Virus record (IMG/VR): IMGVR_UViG_3300042691_016420
Location: 24,669 to 88,668 of that record
Length of the DNA stretch: 64,000 nucleotides
DNA from: a virus
Strand: one strand, 5' to 3'
A program made the translations under genes and the position numbers. Shown in pieces: positions 1-9,047 of this stretch; the stretch's first letter is position 1; each line of letters starts with the position of its first letter. The notes beneath the pieces are model-generated. The model saw nothing but the letters and a program-made list of their open reading frames with translations, had not been told where the DNA came from and ran no database searches.

Positions 1-369
1 TAAACTATCACCATCTAATCCAACTGAATCAACAATACCTAATAGTTTAAGATCTCCTATATCTTCTGTAGTTTCTCTATACAAAATGTAGTCTCCATTT
101 TGTACATCTCCAAATATTTCTAAAGCAGAACTTATAGTCTTTGATGTAGTACTAGCACTATTTATATTACCAAGAGAAGTAGGTGTAAAAATCTCATAAT
201 TATTAGATAAGGTATTAAGATTAATAGGAGTAATATTATCAAAATCTTGATTAGGATATTGATTTACTCCACTAAAAGATCCTGTAAATGGTGTAGTTAC
301 AAAGGCTGCTGTAGTCTCAGGAGTTTTTAAAAAAAACCTTATATCAGTAAAGTTTTTGATTGCAGGCAT
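1..369 (-). CDS. Partial tail/appendage protein, N-terminal 123 residues
   Basis: An open frame runs from an ATG at 369 off the left edge with no stop, so at least 123 residues are encoded. The protein begins MPAIKNFTDIRFFLKTPET and is rich in Thr, Ser and Asn with no charged clusters, which is typical of phage fibre or appendage proteins. Its start overlaps the last 31 bases of the upstream glycosyltransferase-like gene in another frame. It lies in the appendage block at the end of the late arm. I recognise no specific family; function is inferred from position and composition only. Confidence 0.6.
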   Translation of the reverse strand, partial: MPAIKNFTDIRFFLKTPETTAAFVTTPFTGSFSGVNQYPNQDFDNITPINLNTLSNNYEIFTPTSLGNINSASTTSKTISSALEIFGDVQNGDYILYRETTEDIGDLKLLGIVDSVGLDGDSL

Positions 370-1136
370 AAGTTTCTTATTCTATTATTTAGTAATGCAA
401 TATTTATAAGAGTATCTTTCTTAGAAAGAATTTTTTTAGTAGGTCCTAAATGATAGTAATCACAAGAATCAACTAGAAACTTATACGAGTAATTATAGTA
501 TTCGCAGATTTGTTTAAGAGAAGCTTGTTCTATGAAGACCATATACTCCCAGTTATTCTTACTAATACCAGAATTATTCCTCATAAAGTTTAAAGCATTC
601 TTACAATATATATCCTTAAGTTCTTGAGAATTAAAGAGTAAGGTACTAGCATTCAATCCATGTAAACTAAATTTAGTAAAGTTTGGAAACTTATAATTAT
701 CTGGTATTTCTATAACAGGAAACTGATATCTTTTCTTATCTTTATCTAAGGGGATATCATCATGAGCAGCAATCAAATCTACATCCTCATGAAGGATAGG
801 AGTTCCCTTAAATACTGCATCTACATCCAGATGCCACTCTCCTATAGGTTGTTTATCATATACCTTAATCTTGTGGTAAGCCCAAAAAGTTTTAAAGTTA
901 ATAGAGGGTTCTTCCTCAAGAGGTATAAACTTATCAGGGATTATTCCTATACTACAACAGAGATCTTTAAATCTCTCATTGCAATGTATATTTACCTTAA
1001 AACCATGCTTTATGGTAGAAGATAGAAAGGAATACTTAAATACAAGTTTCTCTAATTTAGAGAACTCTCTATCCTCTGCCAGATAATAAGTATAATTAAC
1101 AGTTACATTTTTTGGTAGTGTCTCCACAATCATCAC
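339..1136 (-). CDS. Glycosyltransferase-like protein (GT-A type, DxD motif)
   Basis: 265 residues. The N-terminal part looks like a nucleotide-sugar-binding alpha/beta fold (VNYTYYLAEDREF), followed by a hydrophobic strand and DxD signature in WHLDVDAVF near residue 105, the usual metal and sugar-nucleotide site of GT-A enzymes. The start overlaps the upstream appendage gene by 41 bases and there is no later in-frame Met that would keep the N-terminal fold. It sits among tail appendage genes, so it may decorate virion or host surface glycans. That role is inference; a catalytically dead homologue is possible. Confidence 0.5.
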   Translation of the reverse strand: MMIVETLPKNVTVNYTYYLAEDREFSKLEKLVFKYSFLSSTIKHGFKVNIHCNERFKDLCCSIGIIPDKFIPLEEEPSINFKTFWAYHKIKVYDKQPIGEWHLDVDAVFKGTPILHEDVDLIAAHDDIPLDKDKKRYQFPVIEIPDNYKFPNFTKFSLHGLNASTLLFNSQELKDIYCKNALNFMRNNSGISKNNWEYMVFIEQASLKQICEYYNYSYKFLVDSCDYYHLGPTKKILSKKDTLINIALLNNRIRNLCLQSKTLLI

Positions 1137-3534
1137 ACAGATTTTTTAATTCCAAATATAACTCATCTGCATCATATAGAGCAGTTAAGTTTTGGTCTAT
1201 ATCTGTACTTTGATATTGAATCTCATATACCCAATCTTTATCAAGTAACTTTTTCCAGGTCTCATATATTGAGATAAAGCGAAGAGCTTTCTGATAGAGA
1301 ACCTTATCTAATTTGCAAGCATCACATAGAGTATCATCAAGAAGTACTTTCTTCTGTAATTCTAACATACAATTCTCAATCTCACAGAAGTTTATAATAT
1401 ACTTAATTAAACCATCAGAAGTTACTTTGTAAATACCGTCTTTATCAAATGTAATTTCTTGAAAAGCAAGAGGAGGTATCTCAACACTCTTAAGAATTCC
1501 TGTAGAGTTATAATTTGAAATCTCAAAAGTTAATACGCTATTCTTGTAGTTATATATTCTATACTTACCACAAGACATTCTTCTAATCTTCCAAGTTCCA
1601 CAAATTGGGAATACAACCTCCTTAGTTACAGTAACACTATAATTAGTTACAGCTACTACAAGCTTAACCATAGTAAGTTTCTCAGGTGCCCATAATCCTT
1701 TCTCAGTATCTAATGAACCATAGTAATACTTAGTTCTAAGATACTCACTTACAAATAAATCTGATTCTGCAGCATTTTCATCAGCAAAATTAATAGCATC
1801 CTCAAATAAAGTTGGTGTATCAGAAGCTGTACCTTGTAACTCCCATACATATGTATTGGGATTCAGATAGTATAATGAGTATCTTATATTAGGAGTATTT
1901 GTTGCATCAAGTTGTGGTTCTGTAGGAACAATGTGTAACTCCTCATCAGCATTAAAACAATTAAAGTTCAAATTCTGTAAGAAGATACTTGCATTCTGAT
2001 TAATTTGTACACAAGAGATAGTTGGTAAATCAAAAGTAGGTTTATACTCTTGTACAACAAAAGGAACTTCTAAATCCTCAACTAAGGGAAGATCTGGATT
2101 AATTGCTTTGTAAACTACTTTATACTCAGCATTTGGAGAACTTGCTTCTGAGAATGTATATGCATAAAATAATCCAGGAAGTACATTTTCATAGATAAAA
2201 ATAATCTCATTATTCTTATAGATATAAGCCTCAGCTCTTGCATTATTCTCAGGAGTAATAATCAAATTAGGCTCTAATGGATCAAGATACTGAAAAGCAA
2301 ATCTTATTGTATAAGATCCTGGATCTTGAGATTCTGAGTGTAATGTCTCAGCATCAGATAATGTAAGAAGACCTGGACTAGTAAGAGTACTATGAGTAAC
2401 TTCATTATTACAATTCCTTACTATAGTTTCAATCTTAATTGGATTTCCATTTGGAGTAAAGGGTAAAGAGAAATTAGTAAAGTCTGGGTCATTATCATCC
2501 CAACCTGAACCTATTCCTAAAGAATAAGTTATTGGAGAAAGAGATGCCCATACACCATTTACAAGTTCTGAGAGTGTGTATGTAATTGAGGGTTCAAAAC
2601 CACCCTCTAGTGGACATACATTATTATTTAATACTAATAGAGATGGAGAGTAAGTATAATTAGCAGTTGGATTTAAGACTGTAGAAATACTAGTAACCTC
2701 AAATCCACCTTCATAGCCACTTATATAATCATACCCTTGACCTCCTTCATTGTCATCTAATGTATCATCTATAAGAACCCATCCTGTTAAAGGAAACTCA
2801 TTAGGATTAGTGCTTGGGTTAGTAAAGTAACAAAAAGGATCATCTGCTCCAACCATTAACCTCCAGAAATTAACTGAAGGTTCTACATAAGGGTTTTCAG
2901 GATCTGAAAAATAACCACTAGTATTTCCAGGAGCTAAGAAATAAGCAATACCATTAAAAGCAGGATCTGGTGTTTTTAAGTAGTAATTGTATGTTCCAGC
3001 AACAGGAGTATTCATTCCTAAGTTACCATTATCATATCCTAAAGGTCTAACAGCAACATCAGTCTTAATATAAGTTCCATTCAAATCACTCCACTTAGTA
3101 CCACCTGTTCCCCAACCTGTTACATTATTAATAAATCCATCTCCAGCATTGGTAATACCGCTAACTAAGATATTTGCATTATCAACATCTCCACTACTCC
3201 ATACCCACTCTACCTGTATCTCATGTTCAAAAACAACAACATTTAATTCCTCAACAAGAGTTTCATTAGGATTCTCAAGCTCATCAACATTTTCTGGATC
3301 AGGTATAGCAGTTACTGTTAAGTTTGAGTAAGCTTTGTTTAACTCAAGTATATAAACATCTCCAGATTTATAAACTTCTGGATCCCATGTTCCATTAAGC
3401 TCAAGGATTAATTCTTCAGCTACTTCATCATATACTTCAATGTTAATACCTAAAGCGGTATATGTATCTGAGGTAGCTACAATCTCAAGATTATAACTAT
3501 TAATCTGCTGTTCTACTTGTAAACTCAGTGCCAT
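1096..3534 (-). CDS. Tail appendage / fibre-like structural protein with Cys-rich C-terminus
   Basis: 812 residues. Most of the chain is rich in Thr, Ser, Asn, Pro and aromatic residues with recurrent beta-strand-like stretches, as in phage tail appendage proteins built from tandem beta domains. The last 100 residues differ: helical, charged, with paired cysteines (LCDAC, LCDDCG, KCNC) that could bind metal or form disulfides. It starts inside the holin-candidate gene (35-base overlap) and its end overlaps the next gene by 41 bases. Host-recognition or baseplate-decoration role is inferred from position after the ejected proteins. No catalytic motif is seen. Confidence 0.55.
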   Translation of the reverse strand: MALSLQVEQQINSYNLEIVATSDTYTALGINIEVYDEVAEELILELNGTWDPEVYKSGDVYILELNKAYSNLTVTAIPDPENVDELENPNETLVEELNVVVFEHEIQVEWVWSSGDVDNANILVSGITNAGDGFINNVTGWGTGGTKWSDLNGTYIKTDVAVRPLGYDNGNLGMNTPVAGTYNYYLKTPDPAFNGIAYFLAPGNTSGYFSDPENPYVEPSVNFWRLMVGADDPFCYFTNPSTNPNEFPLTGWVLIDDTLDDNEGGQGYDYISGYEGGFEVTSISTVLNPTANYTYSPSLLVLNNNVCPLEGGFEPSITYTLSELVNGVWASLSPITYSLGIGSGWDDNDPDFTNFSLPFTPNGNPIKIETIVRNCNNEVTHSTLTSPGLLTLSDAETLHSESQDPGSYTIRFAFQYLDPLEPNLIITPENNARAEAYIYKNNEIIFIYENVLPGLFYAYTFSEASSPNAEYKVVYKAINPDLPLVEDLEVPFVVQEYKPTFDLPTISCVQINQNASIFLQNLNFNCFNADEELHIVPTEPQLDATNTPNIRYSLYYLNPNTYVWELQGTASDTPTLFEDAINFADENAAESDLFVSEYLRTKYYYGSLDTEKGLWAPEKLTMVKLVVAVTNYSVTVTKEVVFPICGTWKIRRMSCGKYRIYNYKNSVLTFEISNYNSTGILKSVEIPPLAFQEITFDKDGIYKVTSDGLIKYIINFCEIENCMLELQKKVLLDDTLCDACKLDKVLYQKALRFISIYETWKKLLDKDWVYEIQYQSTDIDQNLTALYDADELYLELKNLCDDCGDTTKKCNC

Positions 3535-3790
3535 TATCTTCTATATTAAGTTCTTTATCTTTAGTAAATCTTCTTACACCAATTAGTGTACCACTAGCAG
3601 TAGTAAGGATAGCTGCTTGAGTAAAGAGGTCTGCATAACCATTAATCCCTTTTAAGAGGCAGAATAATCCAAAAGCATATAATACTAGTGCTGCAATCCC
3701 ATATAAAAATCCAAACAGAAGACCTAGTGAGGATTTACCCTTACTGTTATTAAGTGCTTCTATAAGTTTGAAAGCTTTATAAGTTGGCAT
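3500..3790 (-). CDS. Holin candidate (two membrane segments)
   Basis: 96 residues. Two hydrophobic segments are clear, near residues 22-47 (LGLLFGFLYGIAALVLYAFG) and residues 53-72 (LFTQAAILTTASGTLIGV), separated by a short turn and followed by a charged tail. Size and topology fit a small class II holin, and the gene directly follows a spanin-like gene. A CGTATAA element sits 5 bases upstream of the ATG, within a hairpin. Holins share no sequence signature, so the call rests on topology and neighbourhood; another small membrane protein is possible. Confidence 0.5.
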   Translation of the reverse strand: MPTYKAFKLIEALNNSKGKSSLGLLFGFLYGIAALVLYAFGLFCLLKGINGYADLFTQAAILTTASGTLIGVRRFTKDKELNIEDNGTEFTSRTAD

Positions 3791-3827
3791 ACACCTTATA
3801 CGAGGTTATCTTTGTAACCTAAGGTGT
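3791..3827 (-). other. Hairpin overlapping spanin stop and holin leader
   Basis: Nested inverted repeats ACACCTTA (3791-3798) with TAAGGTGT (3820-3827), and GGTTA (3804-3808) with TAACC (3815-3819), form one long stem-loop. It covers the spanin stop codon and the translation start region of the next gene, so in the transcript it could control translation of the holin candidate. There is no T-tract typical of a terminator. Confidence 0.6.
3796..3803 (-). promoter_or_regulatory. TCGTATAA element upstream of holin candidate
   Basis: Reads TCGTATAA on the coding strand, 5 bases before the ATG. It is one member of a recurrent late-arm motif; see the matching finding. Confidence 0.45.
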
Positions 3828-4378
3828 ATAAGTATTCCTGAGATTGTTAGCAATAAGAGTATGCTTACAAACCAGAATTCCTGATGAGAGTAATACTTGT
3901 CAGGAGGAAGTACTGTCTGAGGACAAGGTACTTTATACTTAAGGGATAGTGTACTATCAATAGGGTAAACATTTACATGAATACCTAAACTATCTTGTCT
4001 TACTACAGCTTTATAGAAGGTATCTTTAACTACAATACTATCCTTAATACATTTGTACTTAGAGACTTTCTTAGCTACTTTCTTAGCTAGAGATGTATCC
4101 CTGCAACTTCTTATAATAGTATTATATACATCCTCTATAATAATAGTATCCTGATAGAAAACTACTGTATCTATTTGCTTAATAGGATTATCAATAGTAA
4201 CTATAGTCTCAACAGTATCTACTCTTCTAAATTGTGGATACTGTATATAAATCTTATCAAGCTTCTTCTGAAACTTATCTATATCATGTATAGCATTTTG
4301 TTCAGGGCTTCTAAATAATCTACAGGAAGCAAGTAGAAGAAGTATGAGAAGACGTGTAGTTTTTTTTACCAGACTCAT
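3806..4378 (-). CDS. Unimolecular spanin (u-spanin) candidate
   Basis: 190 residues. The N-terminus is a lipoprotein signal: basic MSLVKKTTR, hydrophobic LLILLLL, lipobox LASC with the acceptor Cys near residue 19. A periplasmic-type middle region is rich in Val, Ile and Asp. The C-terminus carries one membrane segment (FWFVSILLLLTISGILIHLRL, about residues 167-187) ending in basic residues. An outer-membrane lipid anchor plus an inner-membrane anchor in one chain is the hallmark of u-spanins such as T1 gp11, which fuse the envelope membranes at lysis. The following gene is a holin candidate, which supports the call. Confidence 0.7.
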   Translation of the reverse strand: MSLVKKTTRLLILLLLASCRLFRSPEQNAIHDIDKFQKKLDKIYIQYPQFRRVDTVETIVTIDNPIKQIDTVVFYQDTIIIEDVYNTIIRSCRDTSLAKKVAKKVSKYKCIKDSIVVKDTFYKAVVRQDSLGIHVNVYPIDSTLSLKYKVPCPQTVLPPDKYYSHQEFWFVSILLLLTISGILIHLRLQR

Positions 4379-4383
4379 ACTTA

Positions 4384-4391
4384 TTATACGC
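4384..4391 (-). promoter_or_regulatory. GCGTATAA element upstream of u-spanin
   Basis: Reads GCGTATAA on the coding strand, between the stop of the polyvalent protein gene and the u-spanin ATG, 5 bases before the ATG. It is another member of the recurrent late-arm motif. Confidence 0.45.
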
Positions 4392-4393
4392 TC

Positions 4394-7300
4394 TTACCTA
4401 CTTGCAGCCTTAAAGTCATTATACTGTATATGAGGGAATAAGTCCTCATAAGGATTATCAAGAGGATTAAGTTTAGAGATAGGTTGTAGAATCTTCAAAT
4501 CTCCTTTCTCATATCTACCATAATCCCTCTCATACTGTTTCCAAATAGAGATATTACCCTCATCATCCTCCTCAAAATCAAATGTTATTCTCATTATCTT
4601 AGCAAGTTGAGTAAGTGTACTTAAAGCAGCAAAAGGTTGGTTTACAAGTCTACTTTGATCAGAAAAACCAAATCCTGGAATGTATGTACCAATATCACCT
4701 CTTAATCTTGCAAGCTGGTAGATGGTTTCCCAGTGAATAAGATTCTCAAAATTACTATGTTCATCACTATCCCAATCATCATCATCTGCTCCAGCAAGAG
4801 GTAGGAACATAAAGCTTATAGTACCAAAAGCTACTGCATCTACAAGACCTCTCCAAAAACCTTCCTTCTCAATCTCATTTAAGTTTTTCCAATTCTCACC
4901 AATCTTGGGAAGATTCCATATTTTAATTATATTATCATATACAAATTCTCCAAATGCTCTATAGTAACCTAACTCTACTGAGCCAGCCTCAAAGTCCATT
5001 CTATACTTGTTATTACCCTTTTGAGTCATACCAGAGTATTTACTCCTAAAGGTAGGAACAATGTATTTTCTAAATTGCATAAACAATCTAAAGAGAGCCT
5101 CATCCTGGTGGTATAATCTATCAGATTCTGAGTATACACCATTGTTAGCCTTATTCAACTCATGCAATGTTCCTAAGAAATTCTCTGGCAATTTATCTAC
5201 CTCAAATACACCATCTTCTGGGATCTCTACACCCCACTTATCTAAAAGAGCTAACATAGATACAACTTGTATCTGATGTTCAGCCAAATTATTTAAAGCA
5301 AATGCTGAATTAAGTCCAAAAGTATCTTTAGCTGTTTGAAAATCAGCACCAATCTCATCTTTAAATCTACCTTGAACTGCATCAAGAGTCAGTATCATGT
5401 TGTTAAGTTTTTTCTTATCATTAACAATCATGCTTGTATATTTAGAGTGTGCTCTACCCAACTCTTTAAGAGTAAAGTTTCTACCTCCAATAGCTTCAGA
5501 AAGAGTTGCGTAATTACCTATAATTAAGTTATTTAATGCAGAAGCAGGTTTAATAAACATTCTTGTTATTGCAGTAAATTTACCCATATAATCAAATACT
5601 CTATCCCACCATTGATTACCTGCTCTGGTCTCACCATACAGTACTTGGTTAGTATATTTCTTAATTACCTCAGCTCTTCTATTTATTCTACTTCTATATG
5701 TCTCTCCTTCTTCTAATGGTTTAGTATTCTCAAGAGTTTTAGTTAATACCTCAACACTGCTAATAACATCACTCTTAGCTCTATACATCTGGACATCATT
5801 AGCCCAGTATAGGAATGATTGCATAATATTATCAGAGCTCTCACTAACATCTAGAATTCTTGTATAACCTAGAGGTACATTTTGATAAGGCTCACCATTA
5901 AGTTTAGTAGTAGTTTTCTTTTCTTTCTTTCTTAGTTCTTGAGCATCATTATACTTATTTCTATTCTTAAGAGTTTTAGAAACATCTCTTAAGATACTTT
6001 GCTCATAAACTACAGGAACTACACCATTTAATCTTAGGTGCTCAGGAAGCATATTATTCTTCTCATCATAAATTCTCTTCATCTCATTATAGAGATCAAT
6101 AGTTTCCTGAGGTTCCTTCATAAGATTCTCATACTCTGGAGTCAAGAATATCTTATTACCAGTTTGTGGATCTACAGCTTCCTGATTGGGTTTATAGAAA
6201 TTACCTTGGTAATTGTAATAAATTACACTATCCTTAGTAACTACCTTAAATGAGTTCTCACTCTCAGGTCCTATTTTATAGAAGTACTTAAGATTATCAA
6301 GAAACTTAGGAACATTACTTTTTCTAAGTTTCTCCATCATCTCATTCATCTCAGTAGCAGAGTAATTAAATGCAGTTGCTTTCTGATAGGCATTAAGTTT
6401 TGCAGATGCTTTCTTTCTCTGAGAGATTAAGGCATTTCTCTCATTAGTAGAGGTACTTGCATCTATCTTCTCATTCAAGGCCCTTATCTCTGCTTTATAA
6501 TCTCTTACAGTATCATAATACTTCTGTAAATCATACTTCTCAATAAATACCCTAACATTCTTCTTAACTGGTTGTACCTTAAGAACTCCATCCACATCTA
6601 CCTCCTCCTCAGTCTCCATTTCCTTAATAGTGTAGAACTTCTTATATACCTCTACCATATTGGCACCAGTATCTTGTACTTTCTTAAAGTATGGAAGAAG
6701 ATCTCTCTCAAGTTTAAGATGTAACTCTTTAGCATACTGTAGCATTCTTTTAACAGCTTTACTAAAGAGACCAGTAATCATATCATTAGCATTAGCTACA
6801 GGTACTCCATATGAGTTAAAGAAATCTAAATCTTTTCTAGGCTGCATAAGTTCCTTGATAAGATCTTCTTTAGTAAGTTCTTTCTCACCAACTAAAGCAA
6901 GTTGAGAATTAAGTTTCTTAGGAAAAGACATCCATAACCAATCTGCAAGATTGGGTATAGCTACCTCATAGAATGTATCAGTAGCATACTTTATCTCTAG
7001 TCCTAATACTGCAGCTTTCTCCTTAAGTTCTTGTGAGCTATCAGACTCATAAATATCATAAGACATCTGATGGAATACCATCATACTATCTACATAATCC
7101 TTTAAGAAAGATATCATAGAAAGTCTTCTATTAATCTCTGTAATCTTCTCATTCTCACTTTCAGGCAGTTCCTTAGATTCTGAGAGATCTTTCATTAAGG
7201 TTCTACTCTTAAGTACAGCAGTCTGCATAATCTTCATAAACTCTAAAAGATCAGCAGTACCTCTATAAGTATCTAAGTGTGTAAGAGCTTGTTGTAAGAG

Positions 7301-8554
7301 AGCAATCCTCTCAATTTGAAATTCAGATTTAGCAGTCTTAGAGAATCTTTCTATCTGTTCCTCAAGGAGTTTCTTCATCTCAGAAGCTCTTTGGAATATT
7401 TTTCTCTGATAGTTTTCCTTATCTAAGTCTTCATATCTTATAGTATATCTATCCCCAGCAGCATCAATAATAGAGAAGTCCTCATTACCTATATCTACTA
7501 TAGTTCCAGAATACATTAACCCATTAGAGTTAAAATCAACAGTCTTACCTACTTCCAAGTTACTCTTAAAGTAAGCTTGCTCATGCATCTCATACTTCCC
7601 AGGAACAGCCTTACTAATCATATTCTTGTATCTGAAGACTCTCTCCTCACCAGTAGGATATCTACCAGTAAAGCTATTATCATCAATACTTAATACCTCA
7701 ATGCTCTTCTCAGATATTTGCTCAGATGTACTCTCACTCCAGTAATTAAAGTTTACAGTACCTCCCATTTGTAGAGAAGTTTCTAGAGCAGCTCTAAACT
7801 GTTCTACCTCTAAATCACTAAGAGTATTAGCAGGTTTAGGTTTAAACTTAGGTAAACTCTCAGGACTACTAACAAACTGTTTAAACCCCTCTACATCTTT
7901 TTGAGAACCTAATATGTGAATTTGTTCTGGTTCAAATACTATATATTTTCCATTATTGTTATAATCTAACCTTGCGTAAGCATCATTTATGTTTTCTAAA
8001 TTTCCACCTAAGTTTTTATCTATAAATGGATTAGTAGTATTTAAAATAGCTGACTGAAGTTTTTTATCTTCAACCATCTTTTTAATATTAAAATTTCCAT
8101 TTTCAAAATAATCAGTAATACCTTTAATTCCGTATTGTAGTAAAGTTTTTATAGAAGTAGCAAATTGAAATCCTTTTTTGTTTATACCACTATCAACTTG
8201 TGCTAAATTTTTATCAAAAGTATTATTTTGCACAGTTCCAAAATGATAAACAATATCTTTTACTTTACTATTAGGAAATATACTATCAAGATATTGAGAA
8301 TATTGTTCAGGTGTGCCTATAGAAGCAATTTCTGGATTCTCATTAAAAATATCTTCTACTCCTGGTTTAATAGGTTTATAAGAGATAGTAGGTGTAACAT
8401 CTTGAGGAGTTACATAACTTGCAATTTCCTCATCGGTGATATCTTCAATATCACCGTCTCTTAAGAAAAAGATATTGTAGGCAATGCTTTCATTGCCTAC
8501 TCTTCTTACTAAATCTTTCCAAGTCTTACTTCTCTTATTTGGGCAAATTCTCAT
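4394..8554 (-). CDS. Large polyvalent virion protein with ADP-ribosyltransferase-like domain
   Basis: 1386 residues. Residues about 100-225 match the ART-type domain of phage polyvalent proteins: a YHFGT motif near residue 102, then FATS, then VFEPEQIHILGS near residue 208, in the order of the H-Y-E type ART fold. The rest is long, helical and charged with coiled-coil-like stretches (about 380-900). A hydrophobic segment near residue 1250 (AVAFGTISFMFLPLAG) could contact membrane. It follows the ferritin gene with an ATGA overlap and the RNA polymerase gene, so it is probably packaged and ejected. ADP-ribosylation of host targets is inference; the helical region has no known homologue to me. 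Confidence 0.6.
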   Translation of the reverse strand: MRICPNKRSKTWKDLVRRVGNESIAYNIFFLRDGDIEDITDEEIASYVTPQDVTPTISYKPIKPGVEDIFNENPEIASIGTPEQYSQYLDSIFPNSKVKDIVYHFGTVQNNTFDKNLAQVDSGINKKGFQFATSIKTLLQYGIKGITDYFENGNFNIKKMVEDKKLQSAILNTTNPFIDKNLGGNLENINDAYARLDYNNNGKYIVFEPEQIHILGSQKDVEGFKQFVSSPESLPKFKPKPANTLSDLEVEQFRAALETSLQMGGTVNFNYWSESTSEQISEKSIEVLSIDDNSFTGRYPTGEERVFRYKNMISKAVPGKYEMHEQAYFKSNLEVGKTVDFNSNGLMYSGTIVDIGNEDFSIIDAAGDRYTIRYEDLDKENYQRKIFQRASEMKKLLEEQIERFSKTAKSEFQIERIALLQQALTHLDTYRGTADLLEFMKIMQTAVLKSRTLMKDLSESKELPESENEKITEINRRLSMISFLKDYVDSMMVFHQMSYDIYESDSSQELKEKAAVLGLEIKYATDTFYEVAIPNLADWLWMSFPKKLNSQLALVGEKELTKEDLIKELMQPRKDLDFFNSYGVPVANANDMITGLFSKAVKRMLQYAKELHLKLERDLLPYFKKVQDTGANMVEVYKKFYTIKEMETEEEVDVDGVLKVQPVKKNVRVFIEKYDLQKYYDTVRDYKAEIRALNEKIDASTSTNERNALISQRKKASAKLNAYQKATAFNYSATEMNEMMEKLRKSNVPKFLDNLKYFYKIGPESENSFKVVTKDSVIYYNYQGNFYKPNQEAVDPQTGNKIFLTPEYENLMKEPQETIDLYNEMKRIYDEKNNMLPEHLRLNGVVPVVYEQSILRDVSKTLKNRNKYNDAQELRKKEKKTTTKLNGEPYQNVPLGYTRILDVSESSDNIMQSFLYWANDVQMYRAKSDVISSVEVLTKTLENTKPLEEGETYRSRINRRAEVIKKYTNQVLYGETRAGNQWWDRVFDYMGKFTAITRMFIKPASALNNLIIGNYATLSEAIGGRNFTLKELGRAHSKYTSMIVNDKKKLNNMILTLDAVQGRFKDEIGADFQTAKDTFGLNSAFALNNLAEHQIQVVSMLALLDKWGVEIPEDGVFEVDKLPENFLGTLHELNKANNGVYSESDRLYHQDEALFRLFMQFRKYIVPTFRSKYSGMTQKGNNKYRMDFEAGSVELGYYRAFGEFVYDNIIKIWNLPKIGENWKNLNEIEKEGFWRGLVDAVAFGTISFMFLPLAGADDDDWDSDEHSNFENLIHWETIYQLARLRGDIGTYIPGFGFSDQSRLVNQPFAALSTLTQLAKIMRITFDFEEDDEGNISIWKQYERDYGRYEKGDLKILQPISKLNPLDNPYEDLFPHIQYNDFKAASR
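8434..8500 (-). other. Two perfect stem-loops inside the 5' coding part of the polyvalent gene
   Basis: CGGTGATAT (8434-8442) pairs perfectly with ATATCACCG (8448-8456), and GTAGGCAATG (8477-8486) pairs perfectly with CATTGCCTAC (8491-8500). In the transcript they start about 54 and 98 bases after the start codon. The first is followed by a T-rich run. Confidence 0.6.
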
Positions 8555-9042
8555 AGCATATCTTTTACGTTGTGCTCAAGAGTAATCATTACTTCTTTAG
8601 AGTCACCAAAGGTATTTATTTGATCTACAAAGGTTTGTGCCTTATCAAGTTCTTCTACTTGCTCAGCACAATACTTCATGCCCAAGGTCATAGTTGGAAA
8701 ATCATCTAGAGCAGCTGCAGTCTTAGTAAGCTCATTACACTGTCTGGTAATCTCTTGCTCATGCTCAAGAGTCAACTCTAGAATATCCTTTAGAGAATTA
8801 AACTCATAATCAGGAGCAGGTAACTTAGTAAGCTCTGGCTGTACACCAAATGCAAGAAGATGATCTTTAGCAAACTTAGCATGAGCAAGTTCTTCATGAG
8901 CATACTTGTAATACAATGCTGCAAAGTTCTTAAATCCTTTATCATCAAGCCATAGAGCAAACTGCTCATAGATTCTGGAGGAAGCTTCTTCTTGTTGAAT
9001 TCTGTAATTCAGAAGGTCTATAATTTTCTTATCTAGTTTCAT
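8551..9042 (-). CDS. Ferritin (non-haem, ferroxidase site intact)
   Basis: 163 residues, close to the 165 of E. coli FtnA, and collinear with it end to end. The diiron ferroxidase residues are all present: E18 (in EEASS), E51 and H54 (in AHEELAH), E95 (in EHEQEIT), Q128 and E131 (in AEQVEE). Such proteins oxidise Fe(II) and store iron in a 24-subunit cage. The gene is the only short enzyme gene in the ejected-protein block: it follows the giant RNA polymerase gene by 5 bases and shares ATGA with the next gene. Identity is well supported; packaging in the virion or protection of phage DNA from iron and peroxide is inference. Confidence 0.88.
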   Translation of the reverse strand: MKLDKKIIDLLNYRIQQEEASSRIYEQFALWLDDKGFKNFAALYYKYAHEELAHAKFAKDHLLAFGVQPELTKLPAPDYEFNSLKDILELTLEHEQEITRQCNELTKTAAALDDFPTMTLGMKYCAEQVEELDKAQTFVDQINTFGDSKEVMITLEHNVKDML

Positions 9043-9047
9043 ATTTT

